64,000 bases of DNA from Verrucomicrobiales bacterium (GTDB lineage Bacteria; Verrucomicrobiota; Verrucomicrobiae; Limisphaerales; UBA1100): assembly GCA_002721895.1 (NCBI GenBank), contig PBLV01000044.1:1-64000 (forward strand). Reading direction: 5' to 3'. Both the position numbers and the translations under genes were made by a program. Of the stretch, positions 54,270-62,360 are shown one piece after another. Position 1 is the stretch's first letter. Every line of letters begins with the position of its first letter. The notes beneath the pieces are model-generated. The model saw only the letters and a list, made by a program, of their open reading frames with translations. It was not told where the DNA came from and ran no database searches.

Positions 54270-57158
54270 ATGAAGGCGCTCCTCACCCTCCTCCCCGTGC
54301 TTGCCCTAGGCGCCGCCGAACCCAAACCTGATCCCAAGGAACTCCCCCGAATCCCTCACACTCCCGCCAAAGATGCCCTCAAATCCTTCATCGTGAAGGA
54401 AGGCTTCGACCTGCAACTCACCGCCGCCGAACCACTCGTGGCCGATCCCGTGGCCATGTGCTTCGACGAGTTCGGGCGCCTGTTCGTGGTGGAAATGATT
54501 GGCTACTCCGAACGCCAACACGAAAAGCTCGGCCGCATCCGCCGCCTCGTGGACACCAACGGCGACGGCCGTTTCGACCAGTCCACCATCTATGCCAAGG
54601 GCTTGGCATGGCCCACCGCCCTTTTCTGCTGGCGCGGCGGGCTTATCGTCGGCGTCACGCCCGACCTGCTCTATTTTAAAGACACCAACAACGACGGCGT
54701 TGCCGACACACAAAAGAAACTTTTCACTGGGTTCGGCCGCGAAAGGCTGAACGTCCAAGGCATCTTCAACAGCCTCCGCTGGGGTCTGGACAACCGCATC
54801 CACGGCGCCACCGCCCACAACGGTGGCGAAATCTCATCCCTCAACAACAAAGGCAAACCCCTCAGCCTCCGCGGCCGTGACTTTTCATTCAACCCACACA
54901 CCCTCGATCTCCGCGCCGAAAGCAGCACCGCCCAGCACGGCATGAGCTTTGATGACCATGGACGCAAGTTTGTCTGCAGCAACAGCAGCCACATCCAAGC
55001 CATCCTCTACCCCTCGCGCTATCTGGGCCTCAACCCTCATTTCGCGCTGCCCAGCCAGCGCGTGGGCATCGCGGCCGATGGCCCGGCCGCCCCCGTCCAC
55101 CGCATCAGCCCCGATGAACCCTGGCGCATCGTCCGCACCCGCTGGCGCATCGCCGGCAAGGTGCGCGGCCCCGTGGAAGGCGGCGGCCGGGTCTCCGGCT
55201 ACTTTACCGCGGCCACCGGCATCACTATTTACCGCGGCGATGCCCTCGGCAACGCCTTCCGCGGCAACGCCTTCATCGCCGATGCCGGCAGCAACCTCAT
55301 CCACCGCAAGCTTCTTCATTACGACAACGTGCAACCCGTTGCCAAGCGGCCGCCCGACGAGTTGAAACAAGAGTTCATCGCCAGTCGGGACAATTGGTTC
55401 CGCCCCGTCCAGTTTGCCAACGCCCCAGACGGCTGCCTCTACATCGCCGACATGTACCGCGAAACCATTGAGCATCCCTGGTCCATCCCGCAGTCGATCA
55501 AAAAGCATCTCGACCTCAACAGCGGCAACGACCGGGGCCGCATTTGGCGCATCGCTCCAAAGGGTTTCAATCCGCCTCGTCGTAAACTGCCCGGCAACAT
55601 GAACCTCGCCGAACTGGCCGCCACTCTGGAGCACTCCAACGGCTGGCATCGCGACACCGCCGCCCGACTCATCTATGAAAGGCAGGATAAATCCATCACC
55701 CCGGCGTTGACAAAATTGGCCGCCCAGTCCAAGTCGTCCGCCGGGCGCATCCATGCACTTTGGGCACTCCACGGCCTGGGTGCCCTCCAGCCCAGTCATC
55801 TGCTGCCCTCCCTGCAAAACGGACAGCCCCTCGTGCGCGTCCAGGCCATGAGACTCGCCGAGCAGTTCACAAAGCATCCTAGTATCATCAACGCCATTCT
55901 GGAACAGGTGGACCACGAGTCATCCGCCGTCCGGTTCCAGTGCGCCCTCACCGCCTCCATGCTGCCGACCAGTGAAAAGAAGAATCTGGCCACCGCCATT
56001 CTACTGACCAAATCCGGAGACGATCGCTGGCTCCAAGACGCTGCTCTTCATGCCTTGGACACAGGCCTGGACGACCTGTTCATCGCCATGCATGCCCAGC
56101 CGAAATTTCCCGGCAATTTAAAACTGGAACTACTCCGTCTCATCGGCCGCCGCAATCGACCGGCCGAAATAGCCAGGATCACACTCCTGCTTGCACGGCG
56201 CGCCCCGGATGCGGAAACTCTCGCCTGGATCAACGCGCTCGGAAAAGCCGCGCCCCACTTGCCCGCCTTGGAAAAGGAGGCCCTGCGCTGGCTAACCCTG
56301 CCCGCAAACGAGAAGCCCGACGACGCCTTGATTCCCGCCATCCCGCTGGCAACCCGCCGGGGCTTTCGTGAAGCCGCGCCCGCCCTCGTCACCGTGGCGA
56401 ACACCCGCAAATCCGATGCCGTCAGGATCGCGGCCATCCAAGCTTTGGCGGAATTTTCAGACGACCAAATCGCCCAACACCTCTTGAACCTTTGGTCCCG
56501 GTCATCTTCACGTCTCCGCGCTGAAATCTTGGGGGCCATGACCGGCCGGCCCAGCCGGGTTGATGCGCTCTTGGACGAAGTCGAAAAAGGTGGATTCAAA
56601 AAAGCCGACCTGCCCGCTTCTACACTCGCCGTGCTCCGCAATCAAAAGGATCAACGTTTAAAGGCACGCGCCATCAAACTTTTGGGAGCACCGCCACCAT
56701 CCAAAACCCTACAGGAAGTGCTACGCGGCTTCCTGCCCGCGCTCAAGCTCAAGGGCAACGCGGAACGAGGTGGAACAATTTTCACTCAACGATGTGCAAC
56801 GTGCCACCGGGCAGACCGGGCCGGATATGCCTTGGGGCCGGACTTGGAAACCCTCAAAACCACGGGCCCTGAAAAGATTCTGGCCAACCTGATCGATCCC
56901 AACCGCGAAGTATTGGCCAGTTATGTAGCCTACAACATCACAACTCAGGATGGTGAAGAAATTGTCGGATTGCTCGGCGATGAAACCACCACGCATGTCC
57001 GGGTGAAACTGCCGCTGGGCAAGGAACGTCTGCTGCCCCGCAACGAAGTGCGCGCCATGCGAAGCCAAGGCCGGTCCATCATGCCCGAGGGGCTGGAGGC
57101 CGGCCTCACCCACCAGCACATGGCGGATCTGCTGGCATTCATCACGTCACTGAAGTAA
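54270..57158 (+). CDS. PVC-type membrane-bound dehydrogenase with HEAT repeats and C-terminal haem c
   Basis: 962 residues. A short signal peptide (about 1-15) precedes a beta-propeller dehydrogenase domain (about 40-440, with D-T-N-G-D-G-R-F-D and D-T-N-N-D-G calcium-type loops). From about 445 to 800 there are HEAT-like helical repeats. The C-terminus is a c-type cytochrome of the PVC haem-binding type with C-A-T-C-H near residue 844, then the D-P-N-R-E-V motif. It is expected in the periplasm, where it would oxidise a sugar or alcohol and pass electrons to haem. Substrate unknown. Confidence 0.93.
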   Translation: MKALLTLLPVLALGAAEPKPDPKELPRIPHTPAKDALKSFIVKEGFDLQLTAAEPLVADPVAMCFDEFGRLFVVEMIGYSERQHEKLGRIRRLVDTNGDGRFDQSTIYAKGLAWPTALFCWRGGLIVGVTPDLLYFKDTNNDGVADTQKKLFTGFGRERLNVQGIFNSLRWGLDNRIHGATAHNGGEISSLNNKGKPLSLRGRDFSFNPHTLDLRAESSTAQHGMSFDDHGRKFVCSNSSHIQAILYPSRYLGLNPHFALPSQRVGIAADGPAAPVHRISPDEPWRIVRTRWRIAGKVRGPVEGGGRVSGYFTAATGITIYRGDALGNAFRGNAFIADAGSNLIHRKLLHYDNVQPVAKRPPDELKQEFIASRDNWFRPVQFANAPDGCLYIADMYRETIEHPWSIPQSIKKHLDLNSGNDRGRIWRIAPKGFNPPRRKLPGNMNLAELAATLEHSNGWHRDTAARLIYERQDKSITPALTKLAAQSKSSAGRIHALWALHGLGALQPSHLLPSLQNGQPLVRVQAMRLAEQFTKHPSIINAILEQVDHESSAVRFQCALTASMLPTSEKKNLATAILLTKSGDDRWLQDAALHALDTGLDDLFIAMHAQPKFPGNLKLELLRLIGRRNRPAEIARITLLLARRAPDAETLAWINALGKAAPHLPALEKEALRWLTLPANEKPDDALIPAIPLATRRGFREAAPALVTVANTRKSDAVRIAAIQALAEFSDDQIAQHLLNLWSRSSSRLRAEILGAMTGRPSRVDALLDEVEKGGFKKADLPASTLAVLRNQKDQRLKARAIKLLGAPPPSKTLQEVLRGFLPALKLKGNAERGGTIFTQRCATCHRADRAGYALGPDLETLKTTGPEKILANLIDPNREVLASYVAYNITTQDGEEIVGLLGDETTTHVRVKLPLGKERLLPRNEVRAMRSQGRSIMPEGLEAGLTHQHMADLLAFITSLK

Positions 57159-57164
57159 GCCCGG

Positions 57165-58421
57165 TTATTTTCCCGGCCGAATCACGTCGCCCATTTGCAG
57201 GCGCGCCCGTGCCGCGCCGGATGGAAAGCGCAACACCGCCCTGCCATTGGTGATGCGAAGCACCTCCATCTTGGCCACCACTAGGCCATCACGCCAAACC
57301 CACGCCACCTGCCCCTTGCGCGCGTCCCTCCAGTCTGTCTCGGCAAAGCCGTACTGGGCATGTACACGGGTGATCTTGTGAGTGGAACCAGTGGCATTTG
57401 TCTGCGGCGCGGGAATGGTGGGCAGTGTGGTACGGCTCGAATTATTTCGCTCGGCGGCAGCATCTTCCAGCCGGGCGAGGCGGCTAGTTAACTCGGCCAT
57501 TTGTACGAGAAGATTTTCCTTTTCCGCCTCGGCCGTTTTCAACTCCGCCCGCAGTGCGGCAAGATCTCGCGCCTGTTGGGCCACCTTGGGGTCGGGCATA
57601 GACTTGGGCTCGGGTCGATTGGCCATGCGAGCGATTTCTTTTTTAAGAGATTCGTTGGCACTACGCAGAATCTGAATTTGCCGTGTCATGCGGGCAGCCA
57701 GAACACGTTCACCAGCCAATTCTTTTTGGGCGTCCTTCAACTCACGGGCCTGCTCGGCAGCTTTTCGCTCGCTTCCTTTTCGTACACCCACTTGGTGCTC
57801 CAGCTGCCGGACCCGCGACTGGGCGGCGGCCAAAGCACGCCGCATCGCAGCCTCGCGTGCGGCCTTTTCCTCATCGCAATCCTTCTCTTTCTTTCGATGC
57901 TCAAGAATCACCGCCTGGGCCTGCTGCAGTTCACCCTGTTGAAGGGCCAACTGGCGCTGCAGAGTAGCGACATCTTCCTGATGCTGTTTCACCCATTGCG
58001 CCTTGGCCTGGTCGAAGTGAAATGCCTGAGCCTGCATTTGCCGTTGGGCATTTTTCACGGCGGCGTTGGCTCGCGCGGTCACATCAGGCGACACACCCTG
58101 TTGTTTACAGCGGATTTCAATTTTCTCATCTCGAGTGACAATCTTGGCTTGCACAAACTCGACATTTTTTCGCCGGGCCTGTTCGCGAATGATTTTGCGA
58201 TCGAGCTGCGCAATGCGCTTGTTGGCCTTATCCATCTCCGCGCGGTGCGCCTCGGCACGCTGCGCCCAAGGGCCAAGTAACACCCAGATGATCAAGCCAC
58301 ACAGGAAAATGATGAACAACAGGCAGGCACGCAGAACGCGCTTGCGAAGGAGTGGATGGCCGCGGGGAATGCGCTGGATTCTCACGGGGCCGACAGGGGA
58401 TGCCTCGTCGGGGGGTTTCAT
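57165..58421 (-). CDS. Membrane-anchored coiled-coil protein
   Basis: 418 residues. One membrane helix (about 30-52) follows a basic cytoplasmic N-terminus; a coiled coil rich in Gln, Glu, Lys, Arg and Ala runs from about residue 55 to 310. The last 75 residues form a beta-rich domain (Y-G-F-A-E-T-D-W-R-D, then V-L-R-F-P-S-G-A), perhaps a cell-wall or protein-binding end. No catalytic motif. It converges with the PVC dehydrogenase gene with 6 nt between stops. Confidence 0.8.
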   Translation of the reverse strand: MKPPDEASPVGPVRIQRIPRGHPLLRKRVLRACLLFIIFLCGLIIWVLLGPWAQRAEAHRAEMDKANKRIAQLDRKIIREQARRKNVEFVQAKIVTRDEKIEIRCKQQGVSPDVTARANAAVKNAQRQMQAQAFHFDQAKAQWVKQHQEDVATLQRQLALQQGELQQAQAVILEHRKKEKDCDEEKAAREAAMRRALAAAQSRVRQLEHQVGVRKGSERKAAEQARELKDAQKELAGERVLAARMTRQIQILRSANESLKKEIARMANRPEPKSMPDPKVAQQARDLAALRAELKTAEAEKENLLVQMAELTSRLARLEDAAAERNNSSRTTLPTIPAPQTNATGSTHKITRVHAQYGFAETDWRDARKGQVAWVWRDGLVVAKMEVLRITNGRAVLRFPSGAARARLQMGDVIRPGK

Positions 58422-58479
58422 GAGGTCTGTGGTTGGTGCCCACCATAAGATACCTCATTTTGCCGGATTCGCAACCGGC

Positions 58480-58980
58480 TCAGGGATCAAGCCGACGCAG
58501 GAAACTAGCGCGGTAGTCGTAATAAATATAGTCACGCACAACAACCTGGTTCACCCAGCGCCCCTCGGTCTCCACGGTGACCCCGTTGACGGTGACACGT
58601 TCGCCGGGGACAAACTCGCGGGTGTTTTCCAGCCGCTGCGATTCGCGGTCAAACTTTTGTGAAGTAACCACCACCATCGCCCCAACCGCCTTGGCATGGC
58701 GCGGCAAATGCGAGGCGGGTGGTTGGTTGGCAGTATTAAATTCCGATGTGCCCAGCAGCTCATGCCCTGATTCGCGGAGCGCCCGAACCGTGTCCGAATG
58801 GTTCTCCATGAGAACGGGCCGAAGAGAAGGCTCGGGTACATCCTCCCGTGGCGCATCGGGAAGCGTAACGAGTGGAATGTAATGCGTCTCGTATTTGTTC
58901 TCCGAAAGCCTGTCGAGCACCGAGCAGCCGGAACATACCAGCAACAACAAGAACACAAACATAGAGACAGGCCATTTCAT
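58480..58980 (-). CDS. Lipoprotein of unknown function
   Basis: 166 residues. The lipoprotein signal ends in C-S-G-C near residue 19, which predicts a lipid-anchored outer-membrane or periplasmic protein. The mature protein has alternating strand-rich parts (H-Y-I-P-L-V-T-L, M-V-V-V-T-S-Q-K-F-D) and ends R-R-L-D-P. I do not recognise a family. A minus-strand TTGACA (59033-59028) with a TAGGTT 16 nt downstream is a reasonable promoter for it. Confidence 0.75.
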   Translation of the reverse strand: MKWPVSMFVFLLLLVCSGCSVLDRLSENKYETHYIPLVTLPDAPREDVPEPSLRPVLMENHSDTVRALRESGHELLGTSEFNTANQPPASHLPRHAKAVGAMVVVTSQKFDRESQRLENTREFVPGERVTVNGVTVETEGRWVNQVVVRDYIYYDYRASFLRRLDP

Positions 58981-59349
58981 ACGTACGCGTATCTATTCAC
59001 GTCCGAACCTAACCTCTTCGCGTCCTTTGTCAACCGGTTAATCGACACGAGAACCACCGCGGAGGCAACCCGCGGTGGTATCCGCTCACATCGCGCAGCG
59101 GCGGTCTCACTCTCTCGGTCAGGCCTAACAGAAAGCATTCCTTGCGGAACCTGTGTCTTCCAGCGTTTGCTAGGCAGGGTTACTGGTCTGCCTGACGGTA
59201 CTTTTAACCCTTTTTCCCCAGAGTCCAGCGGGCTGAAACTTGCCAGGCGTTGGGCTGGCCGGGTAGCAAATCCTGCTGCTGTACCCATCAAGGTGTACGT
59301 AGCATCGGGTGTGCCATAGTTCTCCCGGGATTTAAGTTGTGAATAACTT
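58981..59349 (-). ncRNA. Longest gene-free stretch: possible structured RNA of unknown class
   Basis: 369 bp without a convincing gene. The only long frame (58977-59384, minus) has no recognisable family and overlaps both neighbours. Four stem-loops are visible: 59053-59062 with 59070-59079 (10 bp, perfect), 59138-59141 with 59146-59149 (GCAA loop on the minus strand), 59172-59177 with 59188-59193 (6 bp), and 59242-59246 with 59255-59259 (5 bp). The minus strand is the better candidate because of the GCAA loop and the perfect hairpin near its end, though no U-run follows it. Known tmRNA, RNase P, SRP and 6S RNAs do not fit by their key motifs. The downstream end also carries the promoter of the lipoprotein gene. 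TTATTCACA (minus, 59346-59338) lies at the upstream end. Confidence 0.35.
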
Positions 59350-59835
59350 TCAAGCCTTGGCCGCCAACCGCCGCAAGGGGTCACCGCTCATGCGGAAAAG
59401 CCGCCATTCCGACATTTGTTCGGCACCCAAATCCTCGTAAAAATTGATGGCGGGCTCGTTCCAATCCAAGGCCACCCATTCGAATCGGGCGCAGCCGCGG
59501 TCCACGGCAATTTTTGCCAAGTGCGCCAGCAGGATTTTGCCGATCCCGTGACGGCGAAATTCCGGCTTCACATACAGGTCTTCCAAGTACAGGCCCCGGC
59601 GCCCCATAAAGGTTGAAAAGTTATGGAAATAAACGGCGTAAGCAACGGGATCACCGTCCATCTCCGCGATGACCGCCTCGGCGACGGATTCCGCGCCAAA
59701 GAGGGAATCATGCAGGCTGGCCTCCGTGGCGACGACCTCATGCAGCAGTTTCTCGTATTCGGCTATGCCGCGGATGAACTCCAGCAACAACGGCACGTCG
59801 GCCTCCGTGGCCTGACGGATAATCGGCTTGTCCAT
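59350..59835 (-). CDS. GNAT-family N-acetyltransferase (diamine acetyltransferase-like)
   Basis: 161 residues. The sequence begins I-I-R-Q-A-T-E-A-D-V-P-L-L and has Y-L-E-D-L-Y-V-K-P-E-F-R-R-H-G-I-G-K at the acetyl-CoA site, and W-N-E-P-A-I-N-F-Y in motif B. This resembles spermidine/spermine and diamine acetyltransferases. It follows glmM by 16 nt, so it may belong to the glmM operon. Confidence 0.9.
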   Translation of the reverse strand: MDKPIIRQATEADVPLLLEFIRGIAEYEKLLHEVVATEASLHDSLFGAESVAEAVIAEMDGDPVAYAVYFHNFSTFMGRRGLYLEDLYVKPEFRRHGIGKILLAHLAKIAVDRGCARFEWVALDWNEPAINFYEDLGAEQMSEWRLFRMSGDPLRRLAAKA

Positions 59836-59851
59836 GAATTTTCAGTGACGG

Positions 59852-61240
59852 TCAGGCCCCGATCTGGCGAGTGAGTTCACCGGCGATCTTCCCGGTCCAT
59901 TCCTCCAGCAGCGCCTCATCCGGGCCCTCCAGCAACAGGCGAACCTTGGGTTCGGTTCCCGAATAACGCAGCAGAAGGCGACTGCTTTTGGATTTCAGGT
60001 TCGCCTCCGCCTCGGCAACAAGTTCATTGACACTTTCAAGCTCGTCAAAGGGCTTCTTTTCCTTCACCTGAATGTTGGTGATGACTTGGGGATGGCGCAC
60101 CCAGCATTGGGCAAGCTCGGAGAGCGGCTGGCCGGTTTCCTGCATGATGCGAAGCACCTGCAACGCAGCCACCAAGCCATCGCCCGCAGTGCCATGTTCG
60201 CTGAAAAGAATATGGCCGCTGGATTCCCCCCCAAGGCTGTAGCCGCCCTTGAGCATGGCATCGATGACATGCTTGTCACCCACAGGCGTGCGCAGGAGTT
60301 CCCCCCCCGCGTTCACCAGAGCCGCCTCCAAGCCGCTGTTCGTCATCACCGTACCCACGAGGGTCTTCTCCTGCAGGGCATCCTTGTTTAAAAGGTCCAA
60401 AGCACAGATGGCAAGGATGCCGTCGCCGTCAACCAACTGGCCTTTCTCGTCGCAGAGCAGCACCCGATCGGCATCCCCGTCATGGGTGATACCCAAATTT
60501 GCGGCGTGTTTTTCCACCTTGTGGCAAAGGTATTGCGGATGCATGGACCCACAGCCCGCGTTGATGTTCTTGCCGTCGGGCTGGTCGCCGTAGGCGATGA
60601 CTTCCGCTCCAAGTTCCCGAAGCGTGGTGGGGGTGGATTTGTAGGCCGCACCATGGGCGCAATCGACGACAATCCGAAATCCCTCAAGGGTCTGGCCACG
60701 TGGAAAAGAGCGCTTGGCAAACTCAACATAACGGCCCAGAGCGTCATCAATCCGCACGGCTTTACCAATCTCGGCAGCGGTGGGCCGCACGTTGTCAATC
60801 TCGCCGCTAAACACAAGCTGCTCGATCTGCCGTTCGATGGCATCATCGAGCTTGTAACCATCGTGGCGAAAGAACTTGATGCCGTTGTCGTCGTAGGGAT
60901 TGTGGGAAGCGGTGATGGCCAAACCGGCGTCGGCGCGCAGAGCTAGGGTGATGCGGGCGATGCCGGGGGTGGGCAGCGGGCCAATGAACAGGACATCCAC
61001 GCCCATGGAGAGAATGCCGCTGGCGAGGGCATTCTCAAGCATGTAGCCGGAGAGCCGCGTGTCCTTGCCGATGACGATGCGGTGTTTCTCGCGGCTGCGC
61101 GACTCGGGATTCAGGTTCTTGAAGACATGGGCGGCGGCGCGGCCAAGTTTAAGAGCGGTCTCGGCGGTAACCGGTTCCTGATTGGCGCGGCCGCGGACGC
61201 CATCCGTGCCAAAGATGCGGCTGGGATCAGAAGCACTCAT
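59852..61240 (-). CDS. glmM: Phosphoglucosamine mutase
   Basis: Converts glucosamine-6-phosphate to glucosamine-1-phosphate on the way to UDP-GlcNAc for peptidoglycan and LPS. It has 462 residues. The N-terminus has I-F-G-T-D-G-V-R-G-R-A-N, and the active-site serine is in T-A-S-H-N-P near residue 105. The sugar-binding loop G-E-S-S-G-H and the C-terminal R-Y-S-G-T-E-P phosphate site are present. The start overlaps the stop of the mini-cdaR gene (ATGA). Confidence 0.96.
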   Translation of the reverse strand: MSASDPSRIFGTDGVRGRANQEPVTAETALKLGRAAAHVFKNLNPESRSREKHRIVIGKDTRLSGYMLENALASGILSMGVDVLFIGPLPTPGIARITLALRADAGLAITASHNPYDDNGIKFFRHDGYKLDDAIERQIEQLVFSGEIDNVRPTAAEIGKAVRIDDALGRYVEFAKRSFPRGQTLEGFRIVVDCAHGAAYKSTPTTLRELGAEVIAYGDQPDGKNINAGCGSMHPQYLCHKVEKHAANLGITHDGDADRVLLCDEKGQLVDGDGILAICALDLLNKDALQEKTLVGTVMTNSGLEAALVNAGGELLRTPVGDKHVIDAMLKGGYSLGGESSGHILFSEHGTAGDGLVAALQVLRIMQETGQPLSELAQCWVRHPQVITNIQVKEKKPFDELESVNELVAEAEANLKSKSSRLLLRYSGTEPKVRLLLEGPDEALLEEWTGKIAGELTRQIGA

Positions 61241-61443
61241 TTCTTGGGCAGAGGAAACTGGATGGGAGCGTTGGTCAATGTATTGGCGGTATTGGGGGGT
61301 TTTTCCTTGGCCGCCGGGACCCGGGGGCTGGCATCATAAGAATAGCGCAGGTTGGCGCTGAGCTTGATCACCCACCACAACACGACGGCCAGCCCGAGCG
61401 AAACGAGCTTAAGTCCCATATCTTGTGTCAGCCGTTGTTTCAT
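61237..61443 (-). CDS. Miniature CdaR-like (YbbR) protein reduced to its membrane helix
   Basis: 68 residues. Near the N-terminus it has a hydrophobic helix, L-K-L-V-S-L-G-L-A-V-V-L-W-W-V-I, at about residues 11-28, matching the start of CdaR/YbbR, where the helix is followed by several YbbR domains of about 80 residues each. Here only about 40 hydrophilic residues follow (rich in Pro, Lys, Asn), ending P-L-P-K-K. Position between cdaA and glmM is the same as cdaR in Firmicutes. Both ends overlap neighbours as ATGA, which argues for a real gene. Confidence 0.75.
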   Translation of the reverse strand: MKQRLTQDMGLKLVSLGLAVVLWWVIKLSANLRYSYDASPRVPAAKEKPPNTANTLTNAPIQFPLPKK

Positions 61444-62360
61444 CCTGATTCGCTGGCACCGGTCTTACTGGATCGCTCGGGCAATTGTCGCAGCGATTCG
61501 CGTAGCCGGGCGCGCCATTGGGTAAAAGTGCCCTCGGGTTTTTTCTCGGGTTCAACGAGTGTGGCCTCAAGAAATTCGTTGAGCTTGTCTAGGTCCACAT
61601 CGCGGTGCAGTGCGCCGTCCTGACAATAGGAGATGGCACCGGTTTCCTCGGAAACAATAATGGCCAGCGCATCAGTATCTTCGGTGATGCCGATGGCGGC
61701 CCGATGGCGGGTGCCGAGGGTTTTCCGGATGTCCTGCCGGCTGGTGAGCGGAAATATGCAGGCGGCATGAGAAATGCGCTCACCACTGATAATCACGCCA
61801 CCGTCATGCAGCGGGCTGTTGGGGAAAAAGAGGGATTCAATCACCTCGGCGGAAGCCTTGCAGTCCATCTCCACGGCGGAGTGAAGGTCGTGATGCACAT
61901 CCACGGCGCGTTCAACGACGATCAGTGCTCCCGTGCGGCTGCGGGCCAAACGACGGGAGGCGTCGATCAACATGACGATGTTCTCCTGCTGGCGTTCCTC
62001 GCCGGTATTAAAGATTGGCAGATTGCCCAGCCCGGCCAGCAGACGGCGCAACTCGGGCTGGAATAGGATCAGGATGGCCAGCACCAAGAATGCGAACACG
62101 GCCTGAAGCAGCCAACTGAGTACCTGCAGATGCAGAATCTCCGTCACCAAGGTCAACGCCATAAGCAACAGAAAACCGGCCACCACCGGCCAGCCGCGGG
62201 TGCGCTTGAGGTATTGGAAGGCGTAGTAAATGACCACCGCTAGGACGCCAATTTCCGCCACGGCGCGCACCATCCACAGCCAATTGAGCAACCACCAGTC
62301 CCGTATGTCCAGCAACCAGCCGGGCAAATCTGTGACCAGCAACATGGGTTCCGGGATCAT
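61440..62360 (-). CDS. cdaA: Diadenylate cyclase CdaA (c-di-AMP synthase)
   Basis: Makes cyclic di-AMP from two ATP. It has 306 residues. Three membrane helices span about residues 28-100. The DAC domain follows, with S-P-L-H-D-G-G-V-I-I at about 184-193 and G-T-R-H-R-A-A-I-G at about 215-223. The usual D-G-A motif appears here as D-G-G. The C-terminal extension after the domain is Arg/Glu-rich. ATGA overlap with folP upstream and with the mini-cdaR gene downstream. Confidence 0.95.
   Translation of the reverse strand: MIPEPMLLVTDLPGWLLDIRDWWLLNWLWMVRAVAEIGVLAVVIYYAFQYLKRTRGWPVVAGFLLLMALTLVTEILHLQVLSWLLQAVFAFLVLAILILFQPELRRLLAGLGNLPIFNTGEERQQENIVMLIDASRRLARSRTGALIVVERAVDVHHDLHSAVEMDCKASAEVIESLFFPNSPLHDGGVIISGERISHAACIFPLTSRQDIRKTLGTRHRAAIGITEDTDALAIIVSEETGAISYCQDGALHRDVDLDKLNEFLEATLVEPEKKPEGTFTQWRARLRESLRQLPERSSKTGASESG

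Noticed and set aside
59118..59141. GGTCAGGCC...AAAGCA similar to the SRP RNA apical motif
   Set aside because: The GNRA-type tetraloop and the flanking pairs of SRP helix 8 are missing.
58981..59349. tmRNA or RNase P RNA in the gene-free stretch
   Set aside because: No tRNA-like T-arm with CCA end, no tag ending A-L-A-A, and no GAGGAAAGTCC-type P4 motif on either strand.
58977..59384. 135-aa frame across the gene-free stretch
   Set aside because: It overlaps the starts and ends of both neighbours, has no start-site signal and reads as low-information sequence.
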